Assembly: GCF_902459465.1 (NCBI RefSeq) | Contig: NC_047065.1 | Coordinates: 2,848,309 to 2,912,308, forward strand | Direction of reading: 5' to 3' | Length of the DNA: 64,000 nt | Source: Asterias rubens | Taxonomy: Eukaryota; Echinodermata; Asteroidea; Forcipulatida; Asteriidae | Part shown: positions 1-12,409 of the stretch, piece by piece | Layout: each line of letters opens with the position of its first letter | Position numbering within the stretch: position 1 is the stretch's first letter | The notes under the pieces: model-generated | What the model was told of the DNA's origin: nothing | Seen by the model: only the letters and a program-made list of their open reading frames with translations | Databases searched by the model: none | Program-made: the position numbers and the translations under genes

Positions 1-290
1 TTGAAGTCTGTTATTATTTGAGTGAGAAACTACCTCTTTCTCAAAAACTACGTTACTTCAGAGGGAGCCGTTTCTCACAATATAGTCCACTATCATCAAC
101 TCTCCATCGCTCGTTGCCAAGTATTTTTTTCATGTGAAAAATCTTTTTGGTGAATAATAATAGTGGCCAGAGCCTTTAAGTCAAGCAACAACAGAGAATT
201 TACTCTCTAGGTGTTTAAAGGTGTAGGCACTATTGGTAATTTAATCAAATGAAAAATGACATGGTAACAAAGCAGGGAGAGCTGTTGATA

Positions 291-327
<37 letters not shown>

Positions 328-808
328 TAAGAAGCCGCCTGAAACGCAGTTTTTTTAGAAAGAGGTAATTTCTCACTCAGGCCCGAAGCCTTTTGTTAGG
401 CATTTGAAAGCACACATGTTTGTGTAACAATGGTGTTTTTGTATTCATTATCGTCTTTCAGAGATTTCTTATTTGTTGGAATTGTACCAAGTGAGAATAC
501 TAGTCTTTGACAATTACCAAAGTTGACTTCTAGCTAGAAGTCATTTATTATTTAAGTGAGAAATTACCACTTTCCAGAAGCTACATTACTTCAGAGGGAG
601 TCGTTTCCCACATTGTTTTATACTATCAACAGCTCTCAAATGCTCGTTACCAAGTCAATTTTTAAGTTTTAATAGTTTTTTTTAGTAATACCAAACGTGT
701 ACCTTCCCTTGCAGGGAAACTCATTTGTTATTTGATTGACTGCAACAACGTCGTCCCGTGATCGACCCCACCACTGATTCGTGTTGTTCTAACTTGTGTT
801 CCTTTCAG
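1..808. repeat. Intronic MITE fragments upstream of the first visible tbx20 exon
   Basis: Part of a tbx20 intron. Positions 1-180 are the right half of a TTAA-type MITE cut by the window edge. About 218-720 is a related, heavily altered copy that starts with a GGCACTATTGGTAATT-like end, carries an A-run near 293-324 and ends in the complement of the GTACACGTTTGGTA terminus. The acceptor for the next exon is at 807-808. No other T-box exon was found here. Confidence 0.6.
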
Positions 809-3800
809 ATTATACTGAACTCAATGCATCGATATCAACCTCGTGTCCACATCACCAAGACATCAGAGCAGCTAAGTTGCATACCTACAGCGCCCTCTTT
901 GGCAGCATTCAGCAGCAGTGAATTGCGAAGTTTTGAATTTCCAGAGACAGTATTTACTGCTGTTACTGCGTACCAGAACCAATTGGTGAGAAAAAGTGGA
1001 GGATAGAATTTAAAATATATGTTTCAATTGCAAAGTTGTAAATAATAATTATCTTAAAGCCATTTGACCCTTTCGGTAAACAGTGTTGTCCAAGGCCCAC
1101 ACTTTGTGTACCGCAACTTCTATATCAAATAACAAACCTGTGAAAATTTAGGCTCAATCGGTCATCGGAGTCGGGAGAAAACAACGGAAAAACATACCCT
1201 TGTTTCCGCGTGTTTCGCCGTGTTATGACATATGTTTAAAATAAATCCGTAATTCTCGTTAACGAGAATTTATATTGTTTTGCTGTTTTCTCAAAAAGTA
1301 AAGCATTTCATGGAATAATAATATTTCAAGAGAAGTCTTTCACCATTGCCTTCTGTAAACCCTGTAAGTTATTTGTAAATCTGTGAATTTTTTTTTTTCT
1401 GAACCGAAAGGGTCCAATGGCTTTAAACAAAATCAAACTTATCCATTAAATCAAAAATATCCATTAAAAACACGGTAATTTAAAAGCAATAATTCACAAG
1501 TCGCTTCTTGAAAAAAAACAATTGTCTAGTATTAGTATTAGGATTAGTATTATTAATACTATGAAAACAAATATTAGTTTAAAATTGAAATGTTAGTCGA
1601 TTGATGAAGCAATAATAAATGAAGAATCGTGAGGTTCAAAGCATTGACATAAACGGGGGTGCAAGGGGGAGGGGCGCTCCACAAGAAATATTGTCTACAA
1701 GGTACAGGGACAATCGAAAGAGCAAAAGATGTCTCTACACAGGGATGCATCTTTAAGAATTTGTGAACCGGGCTTTCTGCCCCCTTAAATTTAACTCTCT
1801 AGTTTCGGGGCTGGTTTTATTTTATTTGGACTGAGATTTTGTTTCTTTTCACAGATTACAAGATTGAAGATTGACAGCAACCCATTCGCTAAGGGCTTCA
1901 GAGATTCTTCGAGACTAAGTGATTTTGAGAGGTATTCCCAAAAGATGCACTCCATTTTAGGATTTTGTTGACTCTATGCTGTCACTTTATTTATAAAAAA
2001 TGATCAAATTAATAAATTCTTCATAACCAATCTTTAATGAATGCCTTGTCAATTGGAAATGTCACTTAAGCTTGGTTTATCTCTTAAAGGGAAGGTACAC
2101 GTTTGGTAACTACTCAAAACAAGTATTAAAACTTAAAAACTGACTTGTTAACGAGCATTGTAGAGCTGTTGATAGTATAACACATTGTGGGAAACGACTC
2201 CCTCTGAAGTAACGTAGTTTTTGAGAAAGAGGTAATTTCTCGCTTAAATAATAAAAGACTTCTAGCTAGAAGTGTTTTTCCTATCTGTAAGCACACAAAA
2301 TTAGTCCAACAAGGGTGTTTTTTCTTTCATCATTTTCTCGCAACTTCGATGACCAATTGAGCCCAAATTTTCACAGGCTTGTTATTTTATGCTTATGATG
2401 GGATACGCCAAGTGAGAACAAAGGTCTTTGACAATTACCAAACGTGTACAGTGCCTTTAAAGACTTATAGAATGTCACTTTTAGTAAAAGCAAATATTTG
2501 TGTTATCGTTTTAATAACTTTAATCAGCAGTAATGGCTGTCAGGTAATCTTGTCAGGACTGGTGAAGTTACGCGAATCTTAAAACCTCCACTTTTGGATA
2601 AAGGGTTGATTGATAAAGTGCGCCAATTTCCAGACAATACGAATACCAATCTTTGGAATGAATAAACAATAACACATTAAAGACAATGGACACTATTGGT
2701 AATTGCCAAAGACCAGTCTTCTCACTTGGTGTATCTCAACATGCATAAAATAACAAACCTGTGAACATTTGAGCTCAATTGGTCGTCGAAGTTGCGAGAT
2801 ATAAATGAAATAAAAATCACCCTTGTCCCACGAAGTTGTGTGCTTTCAGATGCTTGATTTCGAGACCTCAAAATCTAATTCTGAGGTCTCGAAATCAAGT
2901 TCGTGGTAAACTACTTCTTTCTCGAAAACTACGTTACTTCAGAGGGGGTCGTTTCTCACAATGTTTTATACTATCAAAAGCTCCCCATTTACTCGTTATA
3001 CCAAGTATAAGGTTTTATGCAAAACATTATTTTGAGTAATAACCAATAGTGTCCACTGCCTTTAAAAGGAGGATAAACTTTCGGCAATTACTCCAGAAAG
3101 TATAACTATAAGACATTTCTTAGTGAAGAGTAATGGAGAGCTGTTGACATTATAAAACATTTGGAGAAAATGTTCCCTCTGAAGTAATGTATGGCTTCGA
3201 GAAAGAGGTAAAGCCCGAAGCCGTTCTATTCGGAAAGCGCAAAAAGTGTGGGTTTTTTTTTCTTCTTGCATTCTTCTCTGATAACTTCGATGACCAACAG
3301 TTGAGCCAAAATTTGTACGATTTTGTTATTATATCCATGTTCGGAAAACACCAAGTGAGGAGTCTGGTCTCTGACTATATGACCGAGAGTATACCCTGCT
3401 TCTAAGCGACACAGTTCTCAGGAGGAAGTAGAAAAAAAGCAAGAAAAATTGTCAAAAGAACATAATCTACCAAGCAATAGGACAGATGGTGTTACCGCAA
3501 ATCATTTTTCCTTTTTTCTTTTTCAGCCAAGTCGCGACACAGGCAAGGCCTAAGGCCACTTCAAGGTGTTGGCTACTATCAAAAATGCCTTAAATCCCAT
3601 ATTTCTTAGATTGTTAAACCTTTTATATAATATGTGCATTTAAACTTTCTTTCGTTTTGAACCATAAAGCAGAGAGAGACTGGAGTCCCTCATTCAGGAG
3701 CATACATACGCCAGGTCACCCATTCGGCAACAAGACGGTGGTATCATCAAAGGACTTGATGACAGATTTGGGTCACGGCTTGGTGGCGCTATAATGACAC

Positions 3801-4373
3801 ACCATTCAGTTGAACCAAGCGAAATTCCCTTCGCCTCATTTTCAAATCAGTTTCCCACAGCAATGGGCGAATTTTCAAGAAGTGAGTAAAAGTTTAGTTT
3901 GTGAAACCCGTATAGTAGGTACGAGAATTGCTGTAAACTAGAAAATAATGGCAGCAGATGCGCGTTCGCCAATATTACATTTGGACACAAACAAATTATT
4001 TTCATTGATTGCAATTACAGATTGCCAAATCATGATGATCTATATTTCCATTTTAATATTGTTTGTTTCTTCTTTGTTTACAGGAATCAGTGCATGGAAT
4101 GGAATCCCTCTACCTCCCCTCACACCGGCAAATCTTTCACTCTACCCTGTCTATCCAATGGTACAGTCTTCCCTACACGCTGAAACAAGCATGAGCTCGT
4201 CGTCTGTGGGACGTTCCATTCACACAGACGGTTGGTTTCCAGTGTCCCATACCTTGGCATTTCGAGAATCTCATCGCTACCATAATCATCTAGCCATGGG
4301 ACCATATCCGTCAACAAAAACGCCTCGAAACACGACTAGCAAGTTAATACCAGCGCCCTCTCTCGTCCGATGA
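809..4373 (+). CDS. tbx20: Tbx20-type T-box transcription factor, 3' part (5' exons lie before the window)
   Basis: Coding exons are 809-985, 1855-1931, 3673-3881 and 4084-4373 (TGA), all with AG/GT borders and matching phases (0, 2, 1). The first two encode the C-terminal half of the T-box DNA-binding domain: [27 protein letters not shown] and [18 protein letters not shown]. The third carries [20 protein letters not shown], which matches the segment that follows the T-box in vertebrate TBX20 and sets it apart from Tbx1, Tbx6 and Tbx15/18/22. The last exon is a low-complexity tail with a [12 protein letters not shown] motif resembling the RYHHYFQQGPY region near the TBX20 C-terminus. TBX20 is a nuclear regulator of heart and motor-neuron development in vertebrates and flies; the role here is inferred. 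The N-terminus and first half of the T-box are missing because the window starts inside an intron. The introns hold several MITEs. Confidence 0.9.
1054..1426. repeat. TTAA-flanked MITE, family 3, in tbx20 intron
   Basis: A 370-bp element with TTAA at both ends and imperfect inverted termini (TTAAAGCCATTTGACCC at left, GGTCCAATGGCTTTAA at right). Near-complete relatives lie at 35772-36147 and about 37918-38281, and a fragment at about 16300-16425. No coding capacity is visible. The TTAA target fits a piggyBac-type mobiliser, which is inference. Confidence 0.8.
2084..2460. repeat. TTAA-flanked MITE, family 4 (GTACACGTTTGG termini)
   Basis: It runs from TTAAAGGGAAGGTACACG to CGTGTACAGTGCCTTTAA, with an internal inverted repeat around AGACTTCTAGCTAGAAGT. 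Related copies are at 34591-34966 and 52579-52930. It is non-coding and clearly related to family 1 in its inner sequence (GAGAAA, TTCTCGCAACTTCGATGACC), so the two families share an ancestor. Confidence 0.8.
2677..3402. repeat. Two adjoining TTAA MITEs (family 1, then a degenerate family 4 copy)
   Basis: A family 1 element occupies 2677-3065 (GGACACTATTGGTAATT at left, its complement at right). A more diverged element starts in the same TTTAA at 3061 and runs to about 3402. The shared TTAA suggests that one inserted at the target-site copy of the other. Confidence 0.7.
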
Positions 4374-6753
4374 GTCAAATTAGTTCACGTTTTCTGAACA
4401 AAACAAAGGTATTATTGATTGTTCGATTCCCGATATTGATTCTTTCTTCAACCTTTATCGAATGAATAACAAAGTTCTTTTGTGGCTGCACTTCCTAACG
4501 AAAATGTTAGACATTATCTCAGTTCGTCGATAGTTTCTTTTATCTTGCAAAGTTTGTTTGTTTCTCAGAAACAAGCCTGAGATGGGGTGAATTTCCCAGT
4601 GAGAGGAACATGTTGCCTTGGATCGGTCGAGTTGGTCTTTGAAAAGTAGAATAGTACAATGATCCACACAAATTTTCCTCGAAAATGCGTGGTTTTACTT
4701 TTACTTTGCGAACTAACACGGTCGGCCAATTATACTTTGCGAACTAACACGGTCGGCAATGGCCGACCGTGGTACTCGACGAGGTAAAAGGAAAACCACG
4801 CAATTTCGAGTGATACTTGTGTGGATTATTATATTCTACTTTAAAAATATCTTTCTAATCATTATGCATTTTATAACAAACGGTTACAAACGCTTTTCAA
4901 AGACCAGCTTGACCGATCCAAGGCAACGTGTTCCTTTAAGACTAGTCTTATCTCAAACCAGAACGAGTTACTCTTCCTATTAGGTCTAGCCTTAAGTTGT
5001 TTATATCTCTTGGGAGTAGTCTATAGTCTTAACTCTTTGTGAAATCGACCCCTGGACTGAAGTCACCATAAGAACTTCTACAGAATGTTGTTGTGGGTTC
5101 GACTCCCACCTGATCCATCAAATGTGTTTTATATTTGCTGCAGAAAACAAAGTAATATTATGTATGATAGTTTTAGGTATCACTTGGGATTTAACCAATG
5201 TTGCAGTGTTTCATTTCCTGATAAATGCATATGTACCACTGAAGTTATGGAGTTCTTTGTTTCCCTTTTCGAACCCTCGGCTTTGGATTCGGCTTCTGGC
5301 TCCGTTCTCTCGTCTGAATTAGCCCTGATCGCCTACACGCAAAGCATACGCCTTGACATGTAATCAGCAGTTCTGGAAGTCTCTTTCTAGAGATAACACA
5401 AACTTTAACTGATGTGTGAACAACAGTGGTTTGAGTGTCATTAATACTGTACGTTTGAATGGTCGCATGGTGTTGAGTTGTTTAGGGTCTTATGGGATGG
5501 CATGTGATGTCCAGCGAGTTGTTAACACGTCCCAATTAGTGGTTGAAATACTTCCAAATAACACCAGAAAAGAGTTATTATACAATACGCATTACTCCTT
5601 TGTGAATTGAACTTCGACGGGCATTCCATCCGCTGAAAATGCATTGTATGTGCAACCAGTGAGGAAATGGTGCAACCGCCACGCAACAAGTTGTTAAAAA
5701 AAAAACATTAGAAAATCAATCATGCTTGTAGGTAATTGCCATGACTACGGAAGCTTGCATCAGTAGGATATAACGTTATTTTTTATTCTTAAAAAAAAAT
5801 GTCTTCTAAAAAAGACATTCTGTGTTGAGAATGACGGGTTTGTGTATGATAAAACAGGGTACCCTTTTACGCCCACACTTTATGCAAACAAAAAATGCTT
5901 TGGATTATATTGGAATATTGAATCCTTTTACCATAACAATGGAGAAGACGGGCGATGTTCTGAGCATTATGTAATCGTTTCTTAAGGAGTTTGTCTTTCT
6001 GCTTCTGCTGAGAGCATACCAGCTATGTGGTCAGCATCTGGCTTCATCGATTAAAGTAAGTTTGTTTGATGAGAGACGGTTGACTCAAGACAAATATCCT
6101 TGCACGGGACTGTGCTGCGTATATGTCGTCCAGTACGTGCGACACAAGGGTGTAAGAAATAGAATAAGATGGCGATTCCACTCCTTCTTGAGTCTGGTAA
6201 AGAAAACCTTGTTTAAGGATATTTGATAAGATCACAATGGAGCCAATTCACGCCTTCACCAGTGAGCAAATACTTGAACATAGGTAAGTTTAATAATCTG
6301 AAATGATCGGTTGTATCTTGTATAATGAGCAATATTAGTAGACATTAATTGAATGTTCAAAAGTTGTAATGTCTGAGAGTGAAAAATAAACAAGAATCAA
6401 TAAACCATTTCTGGTATTTTGCTGACTGTACTCCAAGTTGTTTTGAGGGCTTTTCACACGAGAGCAATTTAGCAAGGGCCTCTTGCTAAATTGTAGCATG
6501 GTTTTAAATTGTTTACAAAATGTACCTTGTGGACAAAACAACATTTGCTGCTCAAGCTCTCTTTTGAAATCTTGTCAGACATTGCTACATTTTGAAACCA
6601 TGCTAAAATTAACCAATGGACCCCGTTAAAACTTCTGTCGTGTGTGAATAGCATTTTATACGTTGGTTTATTTTAGGTGTTCGGTCAACAGCCCGAACAA
6701 CTCATTGATTTTGTTCGTTTTTTTTTTTGTTTTTTTTAGGTGTTCGGGCAACA
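4374..6753. other. Intergenic region after tbx20; one MITE, no gene seen
   Basis: It starts with the presumed 3' UTR of tbx20. A palindromic TTAA MITE lies at about 4604-4939 (termini ACATGTTGCCTTGGATCGG and the complement, with GGTCGGCC repeats in the centre). About 4960-5055 is a half-copy of the TCACAAAGAG/TCCTAA palindromic family. The short open frames between 5085 and 6654 have no recognisable domain or splice context. Confidence 0.6.
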
Positions 6754-7138
6754 TGAGTAAAATTTTCACCTAGTTTGTATTTGTGAATTATTCGTGTTTG
6801 GAGCATTATCAAGGGTTCCAACAGCCGGTGTGGGCGTTTTTTATTGTCATTTATGAGCTAGCAACTATTAGTGCAACTTTTGACATTACAAATAATATTA
6901 GCTCCCCGTTTAACTGTTAACATCTGTTTTCATAAATACACAAGTCATCAATAAAAACTTAATAAGTTTTTTTTAATGACTTGCATATATTATGAAAACA
7001 GATGTAAACAGTTAAGTGGGGAGCTAATAGTTGCTAGCTCATAAATGACAATAAAAAAACGTCCACACCGGCTGTTGGAACCTTAACAATGCTCCAAACA
7101 TGAGTAATTTATAAATACAAACTAAGGTGAACATTTTA
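6754..7138. repeat. 385-bp imperfect hairpin, foldback element
   Basis: The two halves are reverse complements for about 160 bp each. The left arm contains GGTTCCAACAGCCGGTGTGG and GAGCTAGCAACTATTAG; the right arm contains CCACACCGGCTGTTGGAACC and CTAATAGTTGCTAGCTC. The central loop lies around 6945-6985. Arms differ at scattered positions, so it is old or decaying. No coding sequence is present. Confidence 0.85.
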
Positions 7139-7649
7139 ATAATATTATCTGCGCAATTATATCAATCTGAAAAGTACAAATCAGTACTTGCAGTAAGTGG
7201 AATAATTATGTCAAACAGCAGTGCAAGATGAAATTCGAATTAACTCCAGTTTGTAGAACGGAGACCTAATTATAATTTTCATTAATTTTTTTTAGCATGA
7301 ATACATTAAATGTCAGGTCAGGCGTTTAGTAAAAACAAATTCCTACGATATTGGCCAAGAGCTAAGCTATTTCTTTATTCCTTACGTTTCCTGACATTTT
7401 TGTTCAAAGATCATTTCGACAAGCGTAATTACACCGACCGAATTCAAAAGTTAAGGAGTCTCGAAACGGCCTGAATTGTGCACCACTGCATGAAAACGGC
7501 TTTGATCTGTACCCATCATTTTTCATCTTTTGGCATCGGCTCGGAAATGCGCCCAACGTTTCCCATACTTTTTGGAAGCGTCTGGGATAAGCACGGACCG
7601 TACCACTTCTCAATGCTTACTTTATTGTACAATGCCTGGAAAATTGCTA

Positions 7650-8580
7650 GAATCATATGAAAGGGCCTCACGTATTCCACAAAAATGGGTATGTTGGTGA
7701 CCTTCTCTTGACTTTTTGACCTTTTTAAACTGGAAGAGCCTGTAAAATGCTTTGAAAAGGCAGTATTTAAAGGCTTTTAGGTTGAAATGTACACTTTTTG
7801 ATGCTTTTTCCATAAAATTATTACACGTCGAGAAAACTGTTTGGTTTTGATTTCTTTGTAATTTGACGAGCTATTAACAATACTTGTTTCATTTATTCAA
7901 ACACTGACCCAACAATAGCCGAACACCTAGTGTTTGTTTCTACAAACACTATATCTATTAAATTTTTTTTTTTTTCTTCTCCTATAAATAGCTTCGTTTT
8001 TAGTCTATTTTCAAGGCGTTTTCAACTAACATTTATTTTCCGGTTAGTTAGTCTCTTCTTCAGTCGTCATTATGCATAAGGCTCCAACCACAAAAGCTAT
8101 TTTGACAATCTACATTATATGAAAGGGCTTTACGTACGTAGTCTGTTTTCAAGGCGTTTTCAACAAACATTTCCCTTCCGGTTAGTTAGTCTCTTCTCCA
8201 GTCGTCATTATTCATCAGTTCACATTTCCTCGACCACAAAAGCTATTTTGACAATCTATACATCATATGAAAGGGCCTCACGTACTTCACAAAAATGGGT
8301 ATGTTGGTGACCTTATCTTGACCTTTTGACCTTTTTACACCGGAAGTGCCTGTAAAATGCTTTGAAAGGGCATTATTTAAAGGCTTTTAGGTTGAAATGT
8401 ACACTTTTTGATGCTTTACCATAAAATTATTACACATCGAGAAAACTGTTTGGTTTTGATTTCTTTACAATTTGACGAGCTATCAACAACACTTTTTTTC
8501 ATTGATTCAAACAGTGACCCAACAATAGCCGAACACCTAGTGTTTGTTTCTACAAACACTATATCTAGTTTATTATTTTT
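7650..8580 (+). repeat. Short-period tandem duplication block
   Basis: Two copies of a ~310-bp segment (about 7656-7965 and 8268-8575) share GAAAGGGCCTCACGTA, GGTATGTTGGTGACCTT and ACACCTAGTGTTTGTTTC. Between them a ~130-bp segment is also repeated (about 8008-8125 and 8148-8275, both with GGTTAGTTAGTCTCTTCT). No gene is recognised. Confidence 0.8.
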
Positions 8581-8610
8581 TTTGTTCGTTTGCGATAACA
8601 CCATGTTTAC

Positions 8611-11600
8611 TTTGCTGTCTACATTTCTACCGATGTCCACAAATCTTCATATAAGTGTCCCCTTAAACAATTTGTCGCTGCCGTTACTACTCTAAACATA
8701 TTTCGAGGAGCTTAAGTTTAACTCTTTCTTCTTCTTTTTTTTGTAGGGAAAAAAAGAAGATCTTTTCACACTACAAAAAAAAACTCCCGGAAGTTTCCCG
8801 GGAAATAACTTATTCCCATGAAATAATTAACCCGGAAAGTTTCCGTATGGCGCCACCACTTTTTAATTCGATATGAAATAATATAGTATCTAATTTACCT
8901 CAATGAGATATCCCTTTTTGTAAAAATGAGTGAAAAGGTGGTGGCGCCATACGGAAAGTTATCCATTAACCCTGCTCAGGGGTAGGGTCAAGACAGTCAA
9001 CCCCGGGGTAAAACGTTTGGTTTTTTTTCCGTGAGACGACCGTGCATACTCCCTGGAACCGGGAGTGACCAAATTGGGATAGTGAGAACGGTAACTGTGG
9101 GTGGCGGGGGTTAAAAACTTCCGGAAAATTCCCGGGAGTTTATTTCCCGGGAAATGGCTCTGTAGTGTGAAAGGGGCTCTATAGTCTATCTAATTTCGTT
9201 CGCTTTGTCAAAAGACGGTTGGTAACACTTTAATTGCCAAACACTATGCATACTTTTTCGTTCTTGCAACATTATCGAGTACCATGTCAGTTTGCTCAGT
9301 ACACTTTTGTCATTTTTTTATGTCACAGAAAACGTTTAATGTTTATTGAGCTACTTTTGTGACGTCACTCTATTTATGAAAGTGTATACATAATTTTTAC
9401 GAATCTACACTTAACTAAATATTTGTAACGAGTCTACACCTTAGGTTCGTTAAAACATAAATTGACAGTTATTATTTCAGTAAAATAAAAAATCCCACAT
9501 AATTTATTTACTTTGTAAACTGATCGACACATTCGATATTGTTGTAAAATAAAATGAAATTTACTTACAAATTTTGCAACATAGAAATATTACCAAAGGT
9601 CGTTTAAAAAAGTTTGGGGAAATAGTTTAAGTCAGAGAATGTACTCGAAGTGTAGATTCGTGACCACAATCTACTCGCCTTCAACTCGTACTTCTATCCA
9701 CGAATCTACACTTTCTCGTCCTTTCTCGTTCATAATAAACCGGGTGTCCCCACCCCACTTACAAAAGAGGTCATTTCAAGTGCATTGTTATCCATGCTCT
9801 GCATTCAATCAACTACCGAATACCGATATGTCATATTGATATTTAGATTTTAAAAAAGGTAAATAGTAGTCACAAAAGCCTGATTTACGCGTAATAATTT
9901 CTATCAACAATGAATCTTTTGTTAATCTGGAGAACTCAGGGGTGTGTTTCGACAATTCTTTTCAGAAACAAATTCTGACGTATAATTCACTGACCCGAAA
10001 CGACTTTATATAAAGGTACACGAAAATTGGTCTGTGTCCCCCCCCCCCCCCGGCCCATTTCATCACTCATTTATAAACACATCTCTTGAAAACGATGTTC
10101 TTAAAGTATGAAGACTTTAATGTATTTTCCCACAAAGGAACTTAAGTCTATATAATTTGATAAGCCTATACATTATGGGACTCAAAGTTTTGGCATTTTA
10201 AACGTAATTTCTAACCTTTTTGCCAGTATTTAAAATCGGCAATATTTTTTGTTTTCAAATATACTCATGAACCAACAACTCCATCATAGCATGTTTGGTG
10301 AACACCATAAAGTACTTTTAAAAAAAATACAGACAGATTTACCCCCACGTCAAACAGTTTAATAGTGTGTTCCCCCCCCCCCCACCTCAAAATGGTTTAT
10401 TATTGTTTGGTTTGAACAGCCACGACAACCATGGTCAAACTTTGCTGTCTACATTTCTACCGATGTCCACAAATCTTCATATAAAGTGTCCCCTTAAACA
10501 ATTTGTCGCTGCCGTTACTACCTTTAAACATATTTCGAGGAGCTTAAGTTTAACTCTTTCTTCTTCTTTTTTTGTAGGGAAAAAAAGAAGGAAAAGTTTC
10601 CGTATGGCGCCACCACTTTTTCATTCGATATGAAATAATATAGTATCTAATTTACCTCAATGAGATATCCCTTTTTGTGAAAATGAGTGAAAATGTGGTG
10701 GCGCCATACGGAAAGTTATCCATTAACCCTGCTCAGGGGTAGGGTCAAGACAGTCAACCCCGGGGTAAAACGTTTGGTTTTTTTTCCGTGAGACGACCGT
10801 GCATACTCCCTGGAACCGGGAGTGACCAAATTGGGATAGTGAGAACGGTAACTGTGGGTGGCGGGGGTTAAAAACTTCCGGAAAATTCCCGGGAGTTTAT
10901 TTCCCGGGAAATGGCTCTGTAGTGTGAAAGGGGCTCTATAGTCTATCTAGTTTCGTTCGCTTTGTCAAAAGACGGTTGGTAACACTTTAATTGCCAAACA
11001 CTATGCATACTTTTTCGTTCTTGCAACATTATCGAGTACCATGTCAGTTTGCTCAGTACACTTTTGTCAATTTTTTATGTCACAGAAAAAGTTTAATGTT
11101 TATTGAGCTACTTTTGTGACGTCACTCTATTTATGAAAGTGTATACATAATTTTTACGAATCTACACTTAACTAAATATTTGTAACGAGTCTACACCTTA
11201 GGTTCGTTAAAACATAAATTGACAGTTATTATTTCAGTAAAATAAAAAATCCCACATAATTTATTTACTTTGTAAACTGATCGACACATTCGATATTGTT
11301 GTAAAATAAAATGAAATTTACTTACAAATTTTGCAACATAGAAATATTACCAAACGTCGTTTAAAAAGTTTGGGGAAATAGTTTAAGTCAGAGAATGTAC
11401 TCGAAGTGTAGATTCGTGACCACAATCTACTCGCCTTCAACTCGTACTTCTATCCACGAATCTACACTTTCTCGTCCTTTCTCGTTCATAATAAACCGGA
11501 TGTCCCCACCCCACTTACAAAAGAGGTCATTTCAAGTGCATTGTTATCCATGCTCTGCATTCAATCAACTACCGAATACCGATATGTCATATTGATATTT

Positions 11601-12198
11601 AGATTTTAAAAAAGGTAAATAGTAGTCACAAAAGCCTGATTTACGCGTAATGATTTCTATCAACAATGAATCTTTTGTTAATCTGGAGAACTCAGGGGTG
11701 TGTTTCGACAATTCTTTTCAGAAACAAATTCTGACGTATAATTCACTGACCCGAAACGACTTTATATAAAGGTACACGAAAATTGGTCTGTGTCCCCCCC
11801 CCCCCCCCCCCCGGCCCATTTCATCACTCATTTATAAACACATCTCTTGAAAACGATGTTCTTAAAGTATGAAGACTTTAATGTATTTTCCCACAAAGGA
11901 ACTTAAGTCTATATAATTTGATAAGCCTATACATTATGGGACTCAAAGTTTTGGCATTTTAAACGTAATTTCTAACCTTTTTGCCAGTTTTTAAAATCGG
12001 CAATATTTTTTGTTTTCAAATATACTCATGAACCAACAACTCCATTATAGCCTGTTTGGTGAACACCATAAAGTACTTTTAAAAAAAATACAGACAGATT
12101 TACCCCCACGTCAAACAGTTTAATAGTGTGTCCCCCCCCCCCCACCTCAAAATGGTTTATTATTGTTTGGTTTGAACAGCCACGACAATCATGGTCAA
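8611..12198 (+). repeat. Recent 1.8-kb direct tandem duplication (two units)
   Basis: Unit 1 is 8611-10440 and unit 2 is 10441-12198. They are nearly identical, including poly-C tracts near 10037 and 11794 and a second pair near 10372 and 12130. Unit 1 has about 75 extra bases (about 8760-8836) that unit 2 lacks. Those bases form the left end of an element whose other end (TGTAGTGTGAAAGGGGCTC) is at about 9160-9178. Both units carry a GGCGCCACCAC palindromic MITE. The unit end at 12198 is about 210 bp upstream of the galactosyltransferase start codon. Confidence 0.9.
8818..8970. repeat. Palindromic MITE with GTATGGCGCCACCAC termini, copy 1
   Basis: A ~130-bp element whose ends read TTTCCGTATGGCGCCACCAC and the complement, around an AT-rich centre that contains GATATCCCTTTTTGTAAAAA. 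Copies with the same ends lie at about 10588-10722 (inside the second tandem unit), 26280-26425 and 60018-60153. Confidence 0.85.
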
Positions 12199-12409
12199 AA
12201 GGGGTGCAACTGAACTTGTGAAAATACAGTACAAAAGATCCAAAACGCACGAATGCATGCACACACTCTCCCATACACAGAATGCAACGACGCCTTTATT
12301 TAGTTCAGTTAGAACCAGTGGTACATTTTACATCTCTGCACTTCATACATGAATATTTCTATTGTCAATCGACTGAGTATGTCGCAGGCAATTTTATTTT
12401 CCGAGCAAA

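Noticed and set aside
9639-11595. Two nearly identical 66-residue open frames (9639-9839 and 11395-11595)
   Set aside because: They are the same non-coding stretch in the two tandem units. No domain, no splice context, and identity is explained by the duplication.
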